64,000 bases of DNA from Mycobacterium sp. GA-1199 (GCF_001500045.1 NZ_LQIX01000054.1:124001-188000); one strand, 5' to 3'. Shown: positions 8,313-17,521, numbered from the stretch's first letter. Numbers and translations: made by a program. The notes: generated from the sequence alone by a model not told the origin.

Positions 8313-9179
8313 TCAGTCGCCGGTGGCTCCGGCTTTGCTCAGTGTCTCGAACTCGTCGTCGGTCAACTCGATCTCGGCGGCGGCCACGTTCTCCTCCAAG
8401 TGGGCCACCTTGGAGGTGCCGGGGATCGGCAGCATCACCGGCGAACGCTTGAGCAGCCACGCCAGCGCCAGCTGCGAGGCGGTGGCGTGATGGTCGGCGG
8501 CGAGGCGCTGCAGTGGCCCGTCGGGCGCGGCCAACGGGCCGGCGGCCAGCGGGAACCACGGGATGAACCCGATGTCTTGGGCTTCGCAGGCGTCGAGCAC
8601 CGGTTCGGCGGACCGGACGCTGATGTTGTACATGTTCTGCACGGTGACGATCGGAGCCACTTTCTGCGCGGCCTCGAGTTGTTCGACGGTGACCTCAGAC
8701 AGTCCGATGTGGCGGATCTTGCCCTCCTGCTGCAGCTCGAGCAGCTCGCCGACCTGGTCCTCAGCGGGGAACTTCGTGTCGATGCGGTGCAGCTGGAACA
8801 GGTCGATGGTGTCGACGCCGAGGCGGCGCAGGCTCATCTCGCACTCCTGACGCAGGTACTCCGGGTAGCCGAGCACCGGCCACACGTCGGGCCCGGTGCG
8901 CAGCAAGCCGGCCTTGGTCGCGACGACAACACCGTCGTAGGGGTGCAGCGCCTCGCGGATCAGCTCCTCGGAGACGTAGGGGCCATAGGAGTTGGCGGTG
9001 TCGATGAAGTGGACCCCGAGGTCGACGGCGCGACGAAGGACCCGCAGGCATTCGTCGCGGTCCTGGGGAGGACCCCAAACTCCCTTGCCGGTCAAGCGCA
9101 TTGCGCCGAAGCCGAGCCGGTTGACCGTCAGGTCGCCGATGGTGAAGGTGCCGGATGCCTGTGCGACGGGGGTGGCCAT
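8313..9179 (-). CDS. Aldo/keto reductase
   Basis: A 288-residue NADPH-dependent oxidoreductase of the AKR superfamily. The catalytic tetrad is visible: Asp and Tyr in FIDTANSYG, Lys in VVVATKAGL and His in LFQLHRIDT. The cofactor-binding C-terminal barrel strand IPGTSKVAHLEEN is also present. The length and (beta/alpha)8 order match family members. It is divergent from the DUF1990 gene at 9218, so the 38-base gap must hold both promoters or leaderless starts. The substrate is unpredicted. Confidence 0.92.
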   Translation of the reverse strand: MATPVAQASGTFTIGDLTVNRLGFGAMRLTGKGVWGPPQDRDECLRVLRRAVDLGVHFIDTANSYGPYVSEELIREALHPYDGVVVATKAGLLRTGPDVWPVLGYPEYLRQECEMSLRRLGVDTIDLFQLHRIDTKFPAEDQVGELLELQQEGKIRHIGLSEVTVEQLEAAQKVAPIVTVQNMYNISVRSAEPVLDACEAQDIGFIPWFPLAAGPLAAPDGPLQRLAADHHATASQLALAWLLKRSPVMLPIPGTSKVAHLEENVAAAEIELTDDEFETLSKAGATGD

Positions 9180-9217
9180 GTCACCGACCGTACGCCGAGG
9201 ATGGCAGGGTAGCGCGG

Positions 9218-9715
9218 GTGAGGCTCAGCGATCTCGCCGCGCTACCGCTGACGTATCCCGAGGTGGGCGCCACCGCCGGCGAGCTGCCGGCCGGTTACCG
9301 ACACGTGCACAAGACGGCCGTCATCGGTCATGGTCGCGACCGCTTCGAGCAAGCCGCGGCGACCGGCTTGCGGTGGGGAATGCTGCGCGGTGCGGGGGTG
9401 CGAGTCGAGGCGACGACGGAGGTCGCGGAGGTCGGCTCGGAGGTCCTCGTACACCTGGGTCCGATCGTGGCGCCGTGTCGCGTGGTCTACGTCGTCGGCG
9501 AACACCATGCGCGCGGGTTCGCCTACGGCACCCTGCCCGGTCACGCGGAGTCGGGCGAGGAGCTGTTCCTGGTCCGCCACGACCCGGCTACCGACGAGGT
9601 GTCCGCCGTGGTCACGGCGTTCTCTCGGCATGCCACCTGGTGGAGTCGCCTCGGGGCACCGGTGACATCGTTGGTTCAGCGAGTGGTCACCGACCGGTAT
9701 CTACGGGCGTTATAG
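9218..9715 (+). CDS. DUF1990 family protein
   Basis: A 165-residue protein. The GTG at 9218 is chosen because the segment before it (from an in-frame ATG at 9155) overlaps the divergent reductase gene and has no domain character. The sequence carries the DUF1990 pattern: YPEVGATAG near the N terminus, GYRHVHKTAVIGHG, then RVVYVVGEHHARGFAYGTLPGHAESGEE and a C-terminal SRHATWWSRLGAPVTS. Members are small beta-rich proteins common in actinobacteria without an established function. Confidence 0.85.
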   Translation: MRLSDLAALPLTYPEVGATAGELPAGYRHVHKTAVIGHGRDRFEQAAATGLRWGMLRGAGVRVEATTEVAEVGSEVLVHLGPIVAPCRVVYVVGEHHARGFAYGTLPGHAESGEELFLVRHDPATDEVSAVVTAFSRHATWWSRLGAPVTSLVQRVVTDRYLRAL

Positions 9716-9843
9716 CCCGCGGACTTGCGGCGCAGGCGAGAATGAACTGTCGGCGATTTTTTCGTCGCCGATAATTACGATCGTCCGCAACGCCCACAGT
9801 GGGCCTGGGCGCGTAGTCTGTAACGACCTGTGAAGGACCTCGA

Positions 9844-10545
9844 ATGGTGATGGCGAAGGAACCCGACGAACGCGAGGACACGCATCTGCGCCTCGCAGAG
9901 CTGGTCCGGGAGCTCTACAGCCGACCCGATGCCGACACCGTGATCGCGGAGTTGGCCGAACACGCGGCCGTGGAGATTCCTGGAGCCCAGTACGCCGGCA
10001 TCACCGTCACCCGCAAGTCCAACAGCGTCGAGACCCCAGCGGCCACGCATATGTACCCCATGCTGCTGGACAAGATCCAGCAGCGTCACCAGGAGGGTCC
10101 ATGCCTGACCGCGGCGTGGGACAAGAAGGTCGTCTACGTCGCCGATCTGCAAACCGACGACCGATTCCCGCGCTATCGCCAAGACGCGTTGGCAGAGACG
10201 CCGATTCGCTCGATCATGGCGTTTCAGTTGTTCATCGAGGACGAGACGATGGGCGCGCTCAACGTCTATTCAGAGGAACCCGACGCCTTCGGTGACCAGG
10301 CCCGGAGCCTGGGTTTGGTATTCGCCGCGCATTCGTCGGTGGCCTGGAATGCCGCTCGCCGCGACGAGCAGTTCAAGCGCGCCCTGGCCAGCCGCGACAC
10401 CATCGGACAGGCCAAGGGCATGATGATGGAACGCTACGGCGTCGACGCGGTGCAGGCTTTCGACCTGCTGCGCAAGCTTTCTCAGGATTCCAACGTGCCG
10501 CTGATCAAGATCGCGAAGGAGATCGTCGACCAGCCGCGCCCCTGA
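9844..10545 (+). CDS. GAF and ANTAR domain regulator
   Basis: A 233-residue cytoplasmic regulator. Residues about 15-165 form a GAF sensor domain (EGPCLTAAWDKKVVYVADLQ, FQLFIEDETMGALNVYS), and residues about 172-228 an ANTAR domain with the typical start ASRDTIGQAKGMMMERYG and the helix FDLLRKLSQDSNVPLIKIA. ANTAR domains bind paired RNA stem-loops and work as transcription antiterminators. The ATG at 9844 has GAAGGA seven bases upstream; a second ATG at 9850 is less well placed. No target hairpin pair is evident in the immediate leader. It converges with the L,D-transpeptidase. Confidence 0.93.
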   Translation: MVMAKEPDEREDTHLRLAELVRELYSRPDADTVIAELAEHAAVEIPGAQYAGITVTRKSNSVETPAATHMYPMLLDKIQQRHQEGPCLTAAWDKKVVYVADLQTDDRFPRYRQDALAETPIRSIMAFQLFIEDETMGALNVYSEEPDAFGDQARSLGLVFAAHSSVAWNAARRDEQFKRALASRDTIGQAKGMMMERYGVDAVQAFDLLRKLSQDSNVPLIKIAKEIVDQPRP

Positions 10546-10557
10546 GCGCGCACCGTG

Positions 10558-11424
10558 TCAACGAGAGATCACTCGCGGAACCTCCGGGTTCGCCGGCTCC
10601 ACCCGCGGCCGTGGCACCTCGATGTTGTTCTCCTGCACCAGAACCGGATCTCCGACCTTGACGTGTTCGAAGTACCACTCGGCATCTTCGGGGCTGAGGC
10701 TGATGCACCCGTGGCTGACGTTCTCGTACCCCAGTGAGTTGATCGCCCACGGTGCCGAATGCACGAAGATGCCGCGCCTGGTGAGCCGAACCGCCCATTC
10801 CACGTCGAGCAGGTAACCGTCGTCGGCGGTCACGGGTATGCCCACGCTGCTCGAATCCATTTTGACGTCGCGGTCTTTGGCCAACACGGGGAAGGTCCCC
10901 ACGGGCGTCGGGTACTCAGGCCGGCCCATGGACGCCGGGAACACCCCGGGCTCACCGAAGAAGGGCCGGTGGTGCGGCGAAGGGAGTTTGTCGGGTGGGA
11001 CGCCGTCGATGGTGACTGTGAAGGTGTGATCGGCGATATTGGCGACGCCGATAACCGCGGCACCGGTCGCGATATTCGTCTTGAAGCCTCCGACAGACAA
11101 CGCGATAGTGCTGTGGGCGGGCCAGAACTCGTCGGGGGACCAATAGACGGTCTTGGCGTCGAGCCAGTCGAATGTGCCCGTCATCGGTGGCGTCGAGGTG
11201 ATATCGAGTAGCCGCTCGGCCGCATCCCTGTCGACGACGGAATGCTTGAACGTCACCACGACGGGGTGGGCGATCCCGACGACCTGACCCTCGGCAGGCA
11301 AGATGGAGGCAATGGAGCTTCTCACCGCCTGACTAGCGGCCGCCGAACCTTCTCCGGCCGGCCCCGCCACCACACTGGTAGCGATGACGACGGTGGCAAG
11401 AACACACCGAAGTACAGCACGCAA
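10558..11424 (-). CDS. L,D-transpeptidase with Ig-like domain
   Basis: A 288-residue exported YkuD-fold enzyme that makes 3-3 cross-links in peptidoglycan or attaches proteins to it. Residues 1-27 are a signal peptide (GPAGEGSAAA). An Ig-like domain follows (residues about 40-130, LPAEGQVVGIAHPVVVTF), then the catalytic domain with IFVHSAPWAINSLG and SHGCISLS, in which Cys is the nucleophile and the two His residues are in place. The residue after SHGCI is Ser, where mycobacterial family members often have Asn or Arg. It is a non-lipoprotein Ldt; which paralogue group it belongs to is not certain. Confidence 0.93.
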   Translation of the reverse strand: MRAVLRCVLATVVIATSVVAGPAGEGSAAASQAVRSSIASILPAEGQVVGIAHPVVVTFKHSVVDRDAAERLLDITSTPPMTGTFDWLDAKTVYWSPDEFWPAHSTIALSVGGFKTNIATGAAVIGVANIADHTFTVTIDGVPPDKLPSPHHRPFFGEPGVFPASMGRPEYPTPVGTFPVLAKDRDVKMDSSSVGIPVTADDGYLLDVEWAVRLTRRGIFVHSAPWAINSLGYENVSHGCISLSPEDAEWYFEHVKVGDPVLVQENNIEVPRPRVEPANPEVPRVISR

Positions 11425-11587
11425 TCTTGGTGCCTCCCTTGAAATTACAACGATGTCAATAATGGTAGGTCAGCTGGCGCGCTTTATGACCAAGAGCGCG
11501 TAGGCAATTCGATTAAGTCTCCATCACGGTTAGGCCACGACGTCTACCGTGTCGGTGCCTACCCTGAATCCCTTGCTGGTCAATAGA

Positions 11588-11626
11588 TTTGGCCCGGCAG
11601 CGAGACTTACTCGCCGCCGGGCCAAA
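11588..11626. terminator. Hairpin downstream of the proline-rich gene
   Basis: Two perfect 11-base arms (TTTGGCCCGGC at 11588-11598 and its complement at 11616-11626), with a second inner pairing GCGAG/CTCGC, make a long GC-rich stem-loop. It lies 27 bases after the stop of the leftward proline-rich gene and upstream of the leftward L,D-transpeptidase, so it probably terminates the former. On the minus strand it is followed by AAATCTATTG, so it lacks a classical U tract, as is usual in mycobacteria. Confidence 0.6.
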
Positions 11627-11652
11627 CCGGAGGGACTATCCTCGGTGGACCG

Positions 11653-12144
11653 TCAGGTCACCGGCCCAGGCGGAGTGGGCTGACCCGGCACGGGCGCTCC
11701 GGGCGCCGGCGGACGGGATGGGTCTCCCTTACCCTTTCCGGCCAGCCCGCCCATCTCCGTGAGCGGAGCGCCGACCACCGCGGGAGCGCCGCCCACGATC
11801 GGAGCCCCGGCCACTGGCGGCACCAGCGGCGGGGGCACGAGCGGTGGCACCAGGGGCGGCGGCACCAGAGGCGGCACCAGTGGCGGCGGCACGACGGGTG
11901 GCACCAGAGGCGGTGCGACAGGCGGCGGGCCGGGAAGTGCCATGGGCACGCCGGCCATGTCGGTCAGTGGAGCACAAACCGGCGCCCCCGGCGCACCGGC
12001 AGGCGCAGCCCCCTTCGCCGAGTCCACGCATTCGTATCCGCCGGCTAGCGCGGCCGGACTCAGTGCGATCGCCACTCCGATGGCCGCACCGATCAATCCA
12101 GCCCCCACAGCTGCCGCGATGTTGACTCCTCTAAAGGTCGTCAT
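11653..12144 (-). CDS. Proline-rich repeat secreted protein
   Basis: A 163-residue exported protein. From the ATG at 12144 (GGAGGG lies 12-18 bases upstream; a GTG at 12162 is possible) it has a hydrophobic signal region ending AALAGGYEC, a short Cys-containing linker, and then a low-complexity block of alternating PPLVPP and PPP units, followed by a Gly/Pro tail. The repeated PLVPP units suggest a rigid polyproline II rod reaching through the cell wall. There is no enzyme domain. The function is unknown; mycobacterial relatives are generally described only as proline-rich exported proteins. Confidence 0.72.
   Translation of the reverse strand: MTTFRGVNIAAAVGAGLIGAAIGVAIALSPAALAGGYECVDSAKGAAPAGAPGAPVCAPLTDMAGVPMALPGPPPVAPPLVPPVVPPPLVPPLVPPPLVPPLVPPPLVPPVAGAPIVGGAPAVVGAPLTEMGGLAGKGKGDPSRPPAPGAPVPGQPTPPGPVT
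11820..11935. repeat. Short tandem repeats encoding PPLVPP units
   Basis: GGCGGCACCAGAGGCGG-type 15- to 30-base units recur within the proline-rich gene and encode alternating PPPLVPP and PLVPP. This is a coding microsatellite-like region and so likely to vary in length between strains. Confidence 0.7.
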
Positions 12145-12162
12145 CGACGTTGATCCCTCCAC

Positions 12163-12496
12163 TCACGCTCACACTTTCGTTCAACCGAGGCAGCAGACCT
12201 TGCATGCCGTACCGAGGTCGTGTCCATACGACCGCGTTAATATCAGCAGGCAGTCGCCAGAGACACGCCACGCCGCACCGCGCCGTTTCCAAATGGTGAC
12301 CGGTTCGGCATGGTAGAGCCGCGTTGTAAGTCGGCGGCGGCTTCAATCTCGTTCTCACCTGCGGTTCTGCTGCGTATCACAGGCCCGCACAGATCACGAT
12401 CGCGAGATGCATTCATAGCAAGCTCAGGGTTTCGGCCCCATTGACCACGGGCATCACTGTCGCGACAGGGCAGGACAAGGCAGAGGTTGGTATGTG
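12163..12496. other. Intergenic region between divergent genes
   Basis: About 330 bases separate the leftward proline-rich gene and the rightward holin-like gene. No convincing coding frame or hairpin is seen. It must carry both promoters; I cannot assign -35/-10 boxes with confidence. Confidence 0.4.
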
Positions 12497-12898
12497 ATGA
12501 CGGTGGAATCGAAACCTACCGCCGACGCGTCGGTCGGCGAGTTGATGAGCCAGTTGTCGACGCAGACGTCGCGGTTGATCCGCGATGAAATGCGCTTGGC
12601 GCAGAAGGAATTTCAGGAATCGGCCAAGCACGCCGGAATCGGCGCGGGCTTGTTCAGCGCGGCTGGGCTGTTGGCCTTCTTCGGCGCGGCGACGTTGATC
12701 GCCGCGGGCGTGGCGGCGCTATCTCTTGTGCTGCCGGTGTGGGCCGCGGCGCTGATCGTCGCGGCAGTGCTGTTCGCGATCGCAGGTATCGCGGCACTGC
12801 TGGGACGCAAACAGGCGCAAGAGGTCACCCCAGCGGTGCCGAAGACCGTCGAGACCGTCAAAGCCGACATCCAGGAATTAAAGGACGCACGGTCATGA
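12497..12898 (+). CDS. Phage holin-like DUF1469 membrane protein
   Basis: A 133-residue protein with an amphipathic N-terminal helix (VGELMSQLSTQTSRLIRDEMRLAQKEF) and two transmembrane helices (about residues 48-72 and 76-98), the layout of the Actinobacterial holin-X / DUF1469 family. The ATG at 12497 is preferred over the adjoining GTG at 12494. Despite the family name these are ordinary chromosomal membrane proteins in actinobacteria. It overlaps the following DUF3618 gene by ATGA, and this pair is commonly found together. Confidence 0.85.
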   Translation: MTVESKPTADASVGELMSQLSTQTSRLIRDEMRLAQKEFQESAKHAGIGAGLFSAAGLLAFFGAATLIAAGVAALSLVLPVWAAALIVAAVLFAIAGIAALLGRKQAQEVTPAVPKTVETVKADIQELKDARS

Positions 12899-13224
12899 CC
12901 GCACCGACTCCACGCCCCGAGCCAGGACCCGATGCCGGGGTCGACGACATCCAGGCCGACATCGAGCAGACCCGCCACGAACTCGGCGAGACGGTCGAGG
13001 CGCTGCAGGCCAAGTTGGATGTGAAGACGCGCGCTAAAGAAAAGGTCGAGGAGACCAAGGAGCACGCCAAAGACAGGGCGGTCGAGACCAAGGAGCGCGT
13101 CGTCGAGAAGGCGGACACGCTGCGGCATACGGCCACCGACAACCCGAAGAAAGCGGTGCCGGTCGCGGCGGTCGTCGCCATCGTCGCGGTGGTCGGGATC
13201 ATCGTGTGGCGACGCAGGCGCTAG
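12895..13224 (+). CDS. DUF3618 membrane-tethered protein
   Basis: A 109-residue protein starting at the ATG that overlaps the stop of the holin-like gene. It has the DUF3618 opening DDIQADIEQTRHELGETVEAL, a highly charged coiled-coil middle (KEKVEETKEHAKDRAVETK), and one C-terminal transmembrane helix followed by WRRRR. The layout suggests a C-terminally anchored helical rod. Its partner upstream also has an N-terminal amphipathic helix, so the two may form an envelope-associated complex. The role is unknown. Confidence 0.86.
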   Translation: MTAPTPRPEPGPDAGVDDIQADIEQTRHELGETVEALQAKLDVKTRAKEKVEETKEHAKDRAVETKERVVEKADTLRHTATDNPKKAVPVAAVVAIVAVVGIIVWRRRR

Positions 13225-13236
13225 ACCAGCTCTCCG

Positions 13237-13644
13237 CTACGAACCGAAACGGAACCGACGCCCGGTGACACGTCGCGGAAGCACGCGGACGTAGTGGTCT
13301 TTCGTGTAGGCGGTCCACGGTAAAAGTTGCGCCCGCTCGGCTTCCTCGAGGTCGTCGTCATCGCGAACCGTGCGGGCGACACCCCGGACGATCACACTCC
13401 AACCCTCGGCGACGTTGTGATCATCGGCCTCAAAGAGCACTTCGCGGTTGACCGCCGTGCTGACCAACTTGGTGCCCTGCGCCGTGCGAAACAGCAGCGT
13501 CTTGCGCTGGACGACGAAGTTCACCGGAAAAATTTCGGGAATCCCGTCAGCGCTGGTGACGAGGCGCCCCAACGACACGCTGCCCAACAGGCTCCAGCAT
13601 TCGCTTTCGGCAAGGATCTCGCCGGGCGGCTTCTCTTCAGACAT
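13237..13644 (-). CDS. Pyridoxamine 5'-phosphate oxidase family protein
   Basis: A 135-residue split-barrel protein of the PNPOx-like/F420- or flavin-binding class. Characteristic elements are CWSLLGSVSLGRLVTS at the N terminus, IFPVNFVVQRKTLLFRTA (dimer barrel strand) and GWSVIVRGVARTV. Mycobacteria hold many such proteins; some bind F420 or FMN and some haem, and the cofactor cannot be decided here. It converges on the DUF3618 gene with a 12-base gap. Confidence 0.85.
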   Translation of the reverse strand: MSEEKPPGEILAESECWSLLGSVSLGRLVTSADGIPEIFPVNFVVQRKTLLFRTAQGTKLVSTAVNREVLFEADDHNVAEGWSVIVRGVARTVRDDDDLEEAERAQLLPWTAYTKDHYVRVLPRRVTGRRFRFGS

Positions 13645-13821
13645 GACGACTCGCTCGCTTCGCGCCGATGGCTACAGGCATGGTGCGAGTCTAGGGAGGT
13701 GAGGGGCCGTAGCGCGTGCCGAGGGAGGTGCGGCGTGGTCGGTCGGGCCGCGCGCTCTGAACCCTCGAACTAGGGGTATCTCCCGATTCCTTGTCATCCG
13801 GTTCCGCATAGCGTGCGGGAC

Positions 13822-14115
13822 ATGGATGCTTCGGTGGGTTGCGCTTCGTGCTATTTCGCAGAGTGGTATCTGGCGAACTTGTCTCAGGACGCGGTGGAGC
13901 GCCTGGTTACGAGGCTGCAGGCGGCATTGGAGACCAGCGACGGCGAGATCAGTGTCGTGCGCCTCGTGGGTGCGGTGGCAGTACCCGAGGACGAGGTCTT
14001 CTACGGCGTGTTCGCGGCGGCGTCGCCGGAGATTGTCACCGAGGTGTGCGGGCGTATTGGGATGCCGCCGGGACGGCTCACGGCCAGTGTGGGAGCGTGG
14101 TTTGCGTCGGCTTGA
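13822..14115 (+). CDS. DUF4242-like small protein
   Basis: A 97-residue cytoplasmic protein. The pattern FAEWYLANLSQDAVERLVTR, a middle strand VVRLVGAVAVPEDEVFYGVF and a C-terminal IGMPPGRLTASV resembles DUF4242, a ferredoxin-like fold family that includes a nickel-responsive Streptomyces protein. The ATG at 13822 gives the better fit; a GTG at 13813 is possible. No ribosome binding site is clear. It ends about 50 bases before the convergent LuxR-type gene, which suggests no operon. Confidence 0.65.
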   Translation: MDASVGCASCYFAEWYLANLSQDAVERLVTRLQAALETSDGEISVVRLVGAVAVPEDEVFYGVFAAASPEIVTEVCGRIGMPPGRLTASVGAWFASA

Positions 14116-14168
14116 TGCAGAGGATCGGCGCGCGCACTTCGTCTGTCGACCTCGAGTCCGCGCCGGTG

Positions 14169-16931
14169 CTAGCTATGGGGGGCCATACGCCTGCCCAGTT
14201 CAGCGCGGGTGCGGATACCCAGCTTGCGGTAGACCCTACTCAGGTGGTGTTCCACCGTTTTCGCGCTGATGAACAAGGTCGATGCGATGTCACGGTTGGT
14301 CATTCCGGTAGCGGCCAGTTCGGCGACTCGCTGTTCGGTTGAGGTGAGTACCGATTCGCCGGCGCGGCTGCTCTTGGCGCGGGACAATTCGGCACGCGTG
14401 CGCTCGGCCCATATCGACGCGCCCGTGTCTTCGAAAGTCTCCAGCGCTTCTCGGAGGGTATCTGCCGCTGCCTCTTTCAGACGCTGGCGCCGCTGCAGCT
14501 GACCGAGCAGTAACCGAGTGCGCGCAAGTTCAAATGGCATCGAAGTCCGTTCATATTCCGCAAGCGCCTCACGAGCATGTTTTTCTGCCTCGGTCAGAGC
14601 ACCCTTCGTCGCAGCGAGCATTGCTCGACAGCGCAGGGCGGCCGCAATCATCCAAGCGCGGTCCAGACGGCGTCCATTGCTCTCCAACAGATCGATTACT
14701 GCTGCAGCGTCTGTGACGTTGCCCAGGTTGATCATCGCCTCGGCGGCGTAGGGCGCCCACCAGGCCGTTATCAGTTCTGTACCCGGCGGTGTCGAGCCCA
14801 GGCACGCCAGAGCCGGTTCGAAATGACGCATGGCCTCGGCATGGTTGCCAAGCGACACCTCGAGAAACCCCAAGATCATGTGCGGCCAATTCTCAACCCC
14901 CGGCGCTCCGCATCGCCGTGCAGCGACCAGAGCGGAGTGCGCGGCATCGCGGGTTTCTTGCTCGCGACCGGTGAAGGCCGACACGGCGGCAGTGACGGTG
15001 CCCGCAATGGCCAAGGGGTGGTCCCCGCCGAGTTGTTGGGCGCGTTGCATCGAATCCTCGGCGATTCGTGTCGCCTCCGCAAAGCGGCTCTGCCAGATCT
15101 CCATCAGGGTCGCGTGGATGGCGATGAACAGGATCTCGCTATCGGAACCACGCTCTTCGCAGGAGCCCCGCAACGACTCGGCATAGGCACGGGCGGCGTC
15201 GAATTCCCCGGCCCACGACAGCACCTGGAGTGCGGCAGCTCGTGCACACAATGGCACCGGCGCGTCGCTGCTCTCATCGTCCAGCTGCAGTGCCCGCTCA
15301 AGTGCAGTGAAGTCAATTCCATTGCCGTACAAGGCGTTCACGGTCACATATGTCGCCAGTGCTTGACTGATCAGACCGGGTTCCTCGAGAGAGTCGGCGA
15401 TCGCGGTTCCCTCTGCGGCGGTGCGCAGGGCAGCCTCGTAGTGAGTGGCGGTGGCCTGTGCGAAGGAAAGCATCAGCAGAGCGCGCACCCTGATAGCGGG
15501 ATGGTCCGCGGCATTGTCCAGGGCTTGCTCAAGTTGTACGGCCGCTTCATCGAACGTGTTCTCGTAGACGAGAATGCCGCCATGCAGGATCAGTGCGAGG
15601 GCTCGTAGCGGTCCGTCCTCCAACTCAACCAACGCAGGCCGCAGCACCTCTGCGGCCCGTTGGGTGTTCCCGGCACGCAGGTGATGTTCGGCCGCCCGCA
15701 TTCGGCGCATCGGTGTGCCGCCGCCCAGGTTGATCACAAGTTCAAGCAGTTCGGCCGCGGCCGCAGGTGCGCCGCGATGCCGAGTCGCCTCGGCTGCTGA
15801 GTCCAGAGTCGCGAAAGTCGCCTCGTCGGCAGTCGTGGCGGCAAGTGCGAGATGGCGCGCTTTGAGTTCAGGATGGACTTCCACGGCCGCCAAGGCACGA
15901 TGCATGGCTCGGCGACTGGCCGCAGAAGCCTCGCTGTACACCCCGTAGGCGAGCAAGGGATGCGTGAAGCGCACCCGGCTGCCCTCTATTTCGACGACGC
16001 CATCGGATTCGACGGCTTCGAGTACCTCCACAACGTGTTCGACGGTCGAGTCGGTGACCCGGGCCAAGAGATCGACAGTGGGCGTCGCGACAGACGCCGC
16101 GGCTAGCAAGACCCGCATCAGGTCCCCGTCGAGTCGCCCGACGCGCATGCGTACCAACTCGGCCAGGGTGGCGGGTAGACCCCGGCCGGCGGGCGGCTCG
16201 CTCCCGTCCATCACACGAGCGAGTTCGAGAGCATAGAACGGATTGCCGCCCGATATTTCTGTAATTCGCACGAGCACCACGCGGCTGAAGGAATGCCCGA
16301 TTCTCTGCAACAACAACTGATGTAGGGCACCAAGACTCAACGGCTGCAGTCGGATTCGTGCCATCTGCTCGGCGCTACCCAAGGTCAGCCACTCCTCCGC
16401 ACGGCCCTGCCCAGGATCGCAGCGTTCGGTGAATAGCACACCGATGCGGCCGCGTAGACGGCGGATGACGAAGCCGAGCACCACGCGGCTGGATGCATCC
16501 AGCCACTGCACGTCATCGATCGCGACCAGCAGCGGTGCGGCCCCCGCGAGGTGTTCGAGAAGCGTGCCCACGGCGGCGGCTACGACGCGGTGATCGATGG
16601 GTGGACCGTCGCCGTCTGCACGCAAGAGGACCCGGTTCACGGCAAGTTGCTGGAGCCTTGGCAATTCGTCGATGGTCGCGGTGTCGATGTCGGCGAGCAG
16701 ATCTGCCACAGCGGCGTAGGCCAGCACCGACTCGGTCTGATGCCCGCGTGCGGAGAAGACCCGAAAGCCCCGTCGCGATGCGGCATCCAGGACATTCAGC
16801 CAGGCGGTGGTCTTACCGATACCCGCTTCACCCTCGACGAGGAGTCCCGCTGGCTCGATCTGAGCCGCTGTGAGAAGCCGTTCAGCAGCCTGCTGCATCG
16901 CGGGACTTCCCCCAGCCGCCATAGGCCACAT
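14169..16931 (-). CDS. LuxR-family ATP-binding regulator (LAL type)
   Basis: A 920-residue transcription regulator. It has an N-terminal STAND-type ATPase with Walker A GEAGIGKTTAWL and Walker B LLVAIDDVQWLD, a winged-helix/helical section, a long TPR-like middle (residues about 330-840), and a C-terminal LuxR helix-turn-helix LTSTEQRVAELAATGMTNRD continuing into TVEHHLSRVYRKLGI. LAL proteins are usually activators triggered by a small ligand. The ATG at 16931 is preferred; a TTG at 16964 would add 11 residues. It is monocistronic. The ligand and target genes are unknown. Confidence 0.93.
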   Translation of the reverse strand: MWPMAAGGSPAMQQAAERLLTAAQIEPAGLLVEGEAGIGKTTAWLNVLDAASRRGFRVFSARGHQTESVLAYAAVADLLADIDTATIDELPRLQQLAVNRVLLRADGDGPPIDHRVVAAAVGTLLEHLAGAAPLLVAIDDVQWLDASSRVVLGFVIRRLRGRIGVLFTERCDPGQGRAEEWLTLGSAEQMARIRLQPLSLGALHQLLLQRIGHSFSRVVLVRITEISGGNPFYALELARVMDGSEPPAGRGLPATLAELVRMRVGRLDGDLMRVLLAAASVATPTVDLLARVTDSTVEHVVEVLEAVESDGVVEIEGSRVRFTHPLLAYGVYSEASAASRRAMHRALAAVEVHPELKARHLALAATTADEATFATLDSAAEATRHRGAPAAAAELLELVINLGGGTPMRRMRAAEHHLRAGNTQRAAEVLRPALVELEDGPLRALALILHGGILVYENTFDEAAVQLEQALDNAADHPAIRVRALLMLSFAQATATHYEAALRTAAEGTAIADSLEEPGLISQALATYVTVNALYGNGIDFTALERALQLDDESSDAPVPLCARAAALQVLSWAGEFDAARAYAESLRGSCEERGSDSEILFIAIHATLMEIWQSRFAEATRIAEDSMQRAQQLGGDHPLAIAGTVTAAVSAFTGREQETRDAAHSALVAARRCGAPGVENWPHMILGFLEVSLGNHAEAMRHFEPALACLGSTPPGTELITAWWAPYAAEAMINLGNVTDAAAVIDLLESNGRRLDRAWMIAAALRCRAMLAATKGALTEAEKHAREALAEYERTSMPFELARTRLLLGQLQRRQRLKEAAADTLREALETFEDTGASIWAERTRAELSRAKSSRAGESVLTSTEQRVAELAATGMTNRDIASTLFISAKTVEHHLSRVYRKLGIRTRAELGRRMAPHS

Positions 16932-17144
16932 AATCGCAGCATCGTTGCTGTTCGCGCAGGCCAAACCTCGAACGGAGGACAGCTCGAATCGCCGCGCACG
17001 AGACCGAGCCCTTCCCAGTCAACCGACGAATCAAGACCAGCTCAGGGCGCGACCTACCGGTGATGTGCGGCAACGCCCTCGGAGGGCAGCACTGAAGGGC
17101 AACCGCCGTGTCGAGCTGTGAAACAACGAGTGCACTTTGCTCTT

Positions 17145-17219
17145 GGTGGTCCCGGCTGGGTTCGAACCAGCGACCTTCCGCGTGTGAGGCGGACGCTCTC
17201 CCACTGAGCTACGAGACCG
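17145..17219 (-). tRNA. tRNA-Val (CAC)
   Basis: The minus strand folds into a full cloverleaf. The acceptor GGTCTCG pairs with CGGGACC, the D arm is TAGCTCAGTGGGAGAGC, the anticodon loop is CTCACAC with anticodon CAC, and the T arm contains GGTTCGAACCC. The discriminator A and CCA are encoded at 17145-17148. Confidence 0.95.
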
Positions 17220-17521
17220 GAGAGTCGACGACCGAACGGTCGAACGACGTCGAACACTAGCACGAACAGCATCGCGGCCCGAATCCACCGGCGGGAATCA
17301 GCCACGTCGGCTTGGTGATTTCGGTCGGCCCCGCAGGGTTGCCGGCCGATGGTCGCGCGATGACGGCTCGAGGGCGCAGATTCTTCGTCTCACGCGAGCC
17401 GTACCAGCTGTTTTGAGATGTGAACGGCCAGCGACGCACGGGCGAACGTCGGGATTTGTGCAGCTACACTTTGGTGGACTATCGTCGTCCTTCGCGACGG
17501 GCGACGAGTCGTTCGTGGCGC
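17220..17521. other. Intergenic region between tRNA genes
   Basis: About 300 bases with no supported gene. Open frames that cross it also run through the tRNA genes and have no protein character. It must hold the promoters of the divergent tRNA units. Confidence 0.4.
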
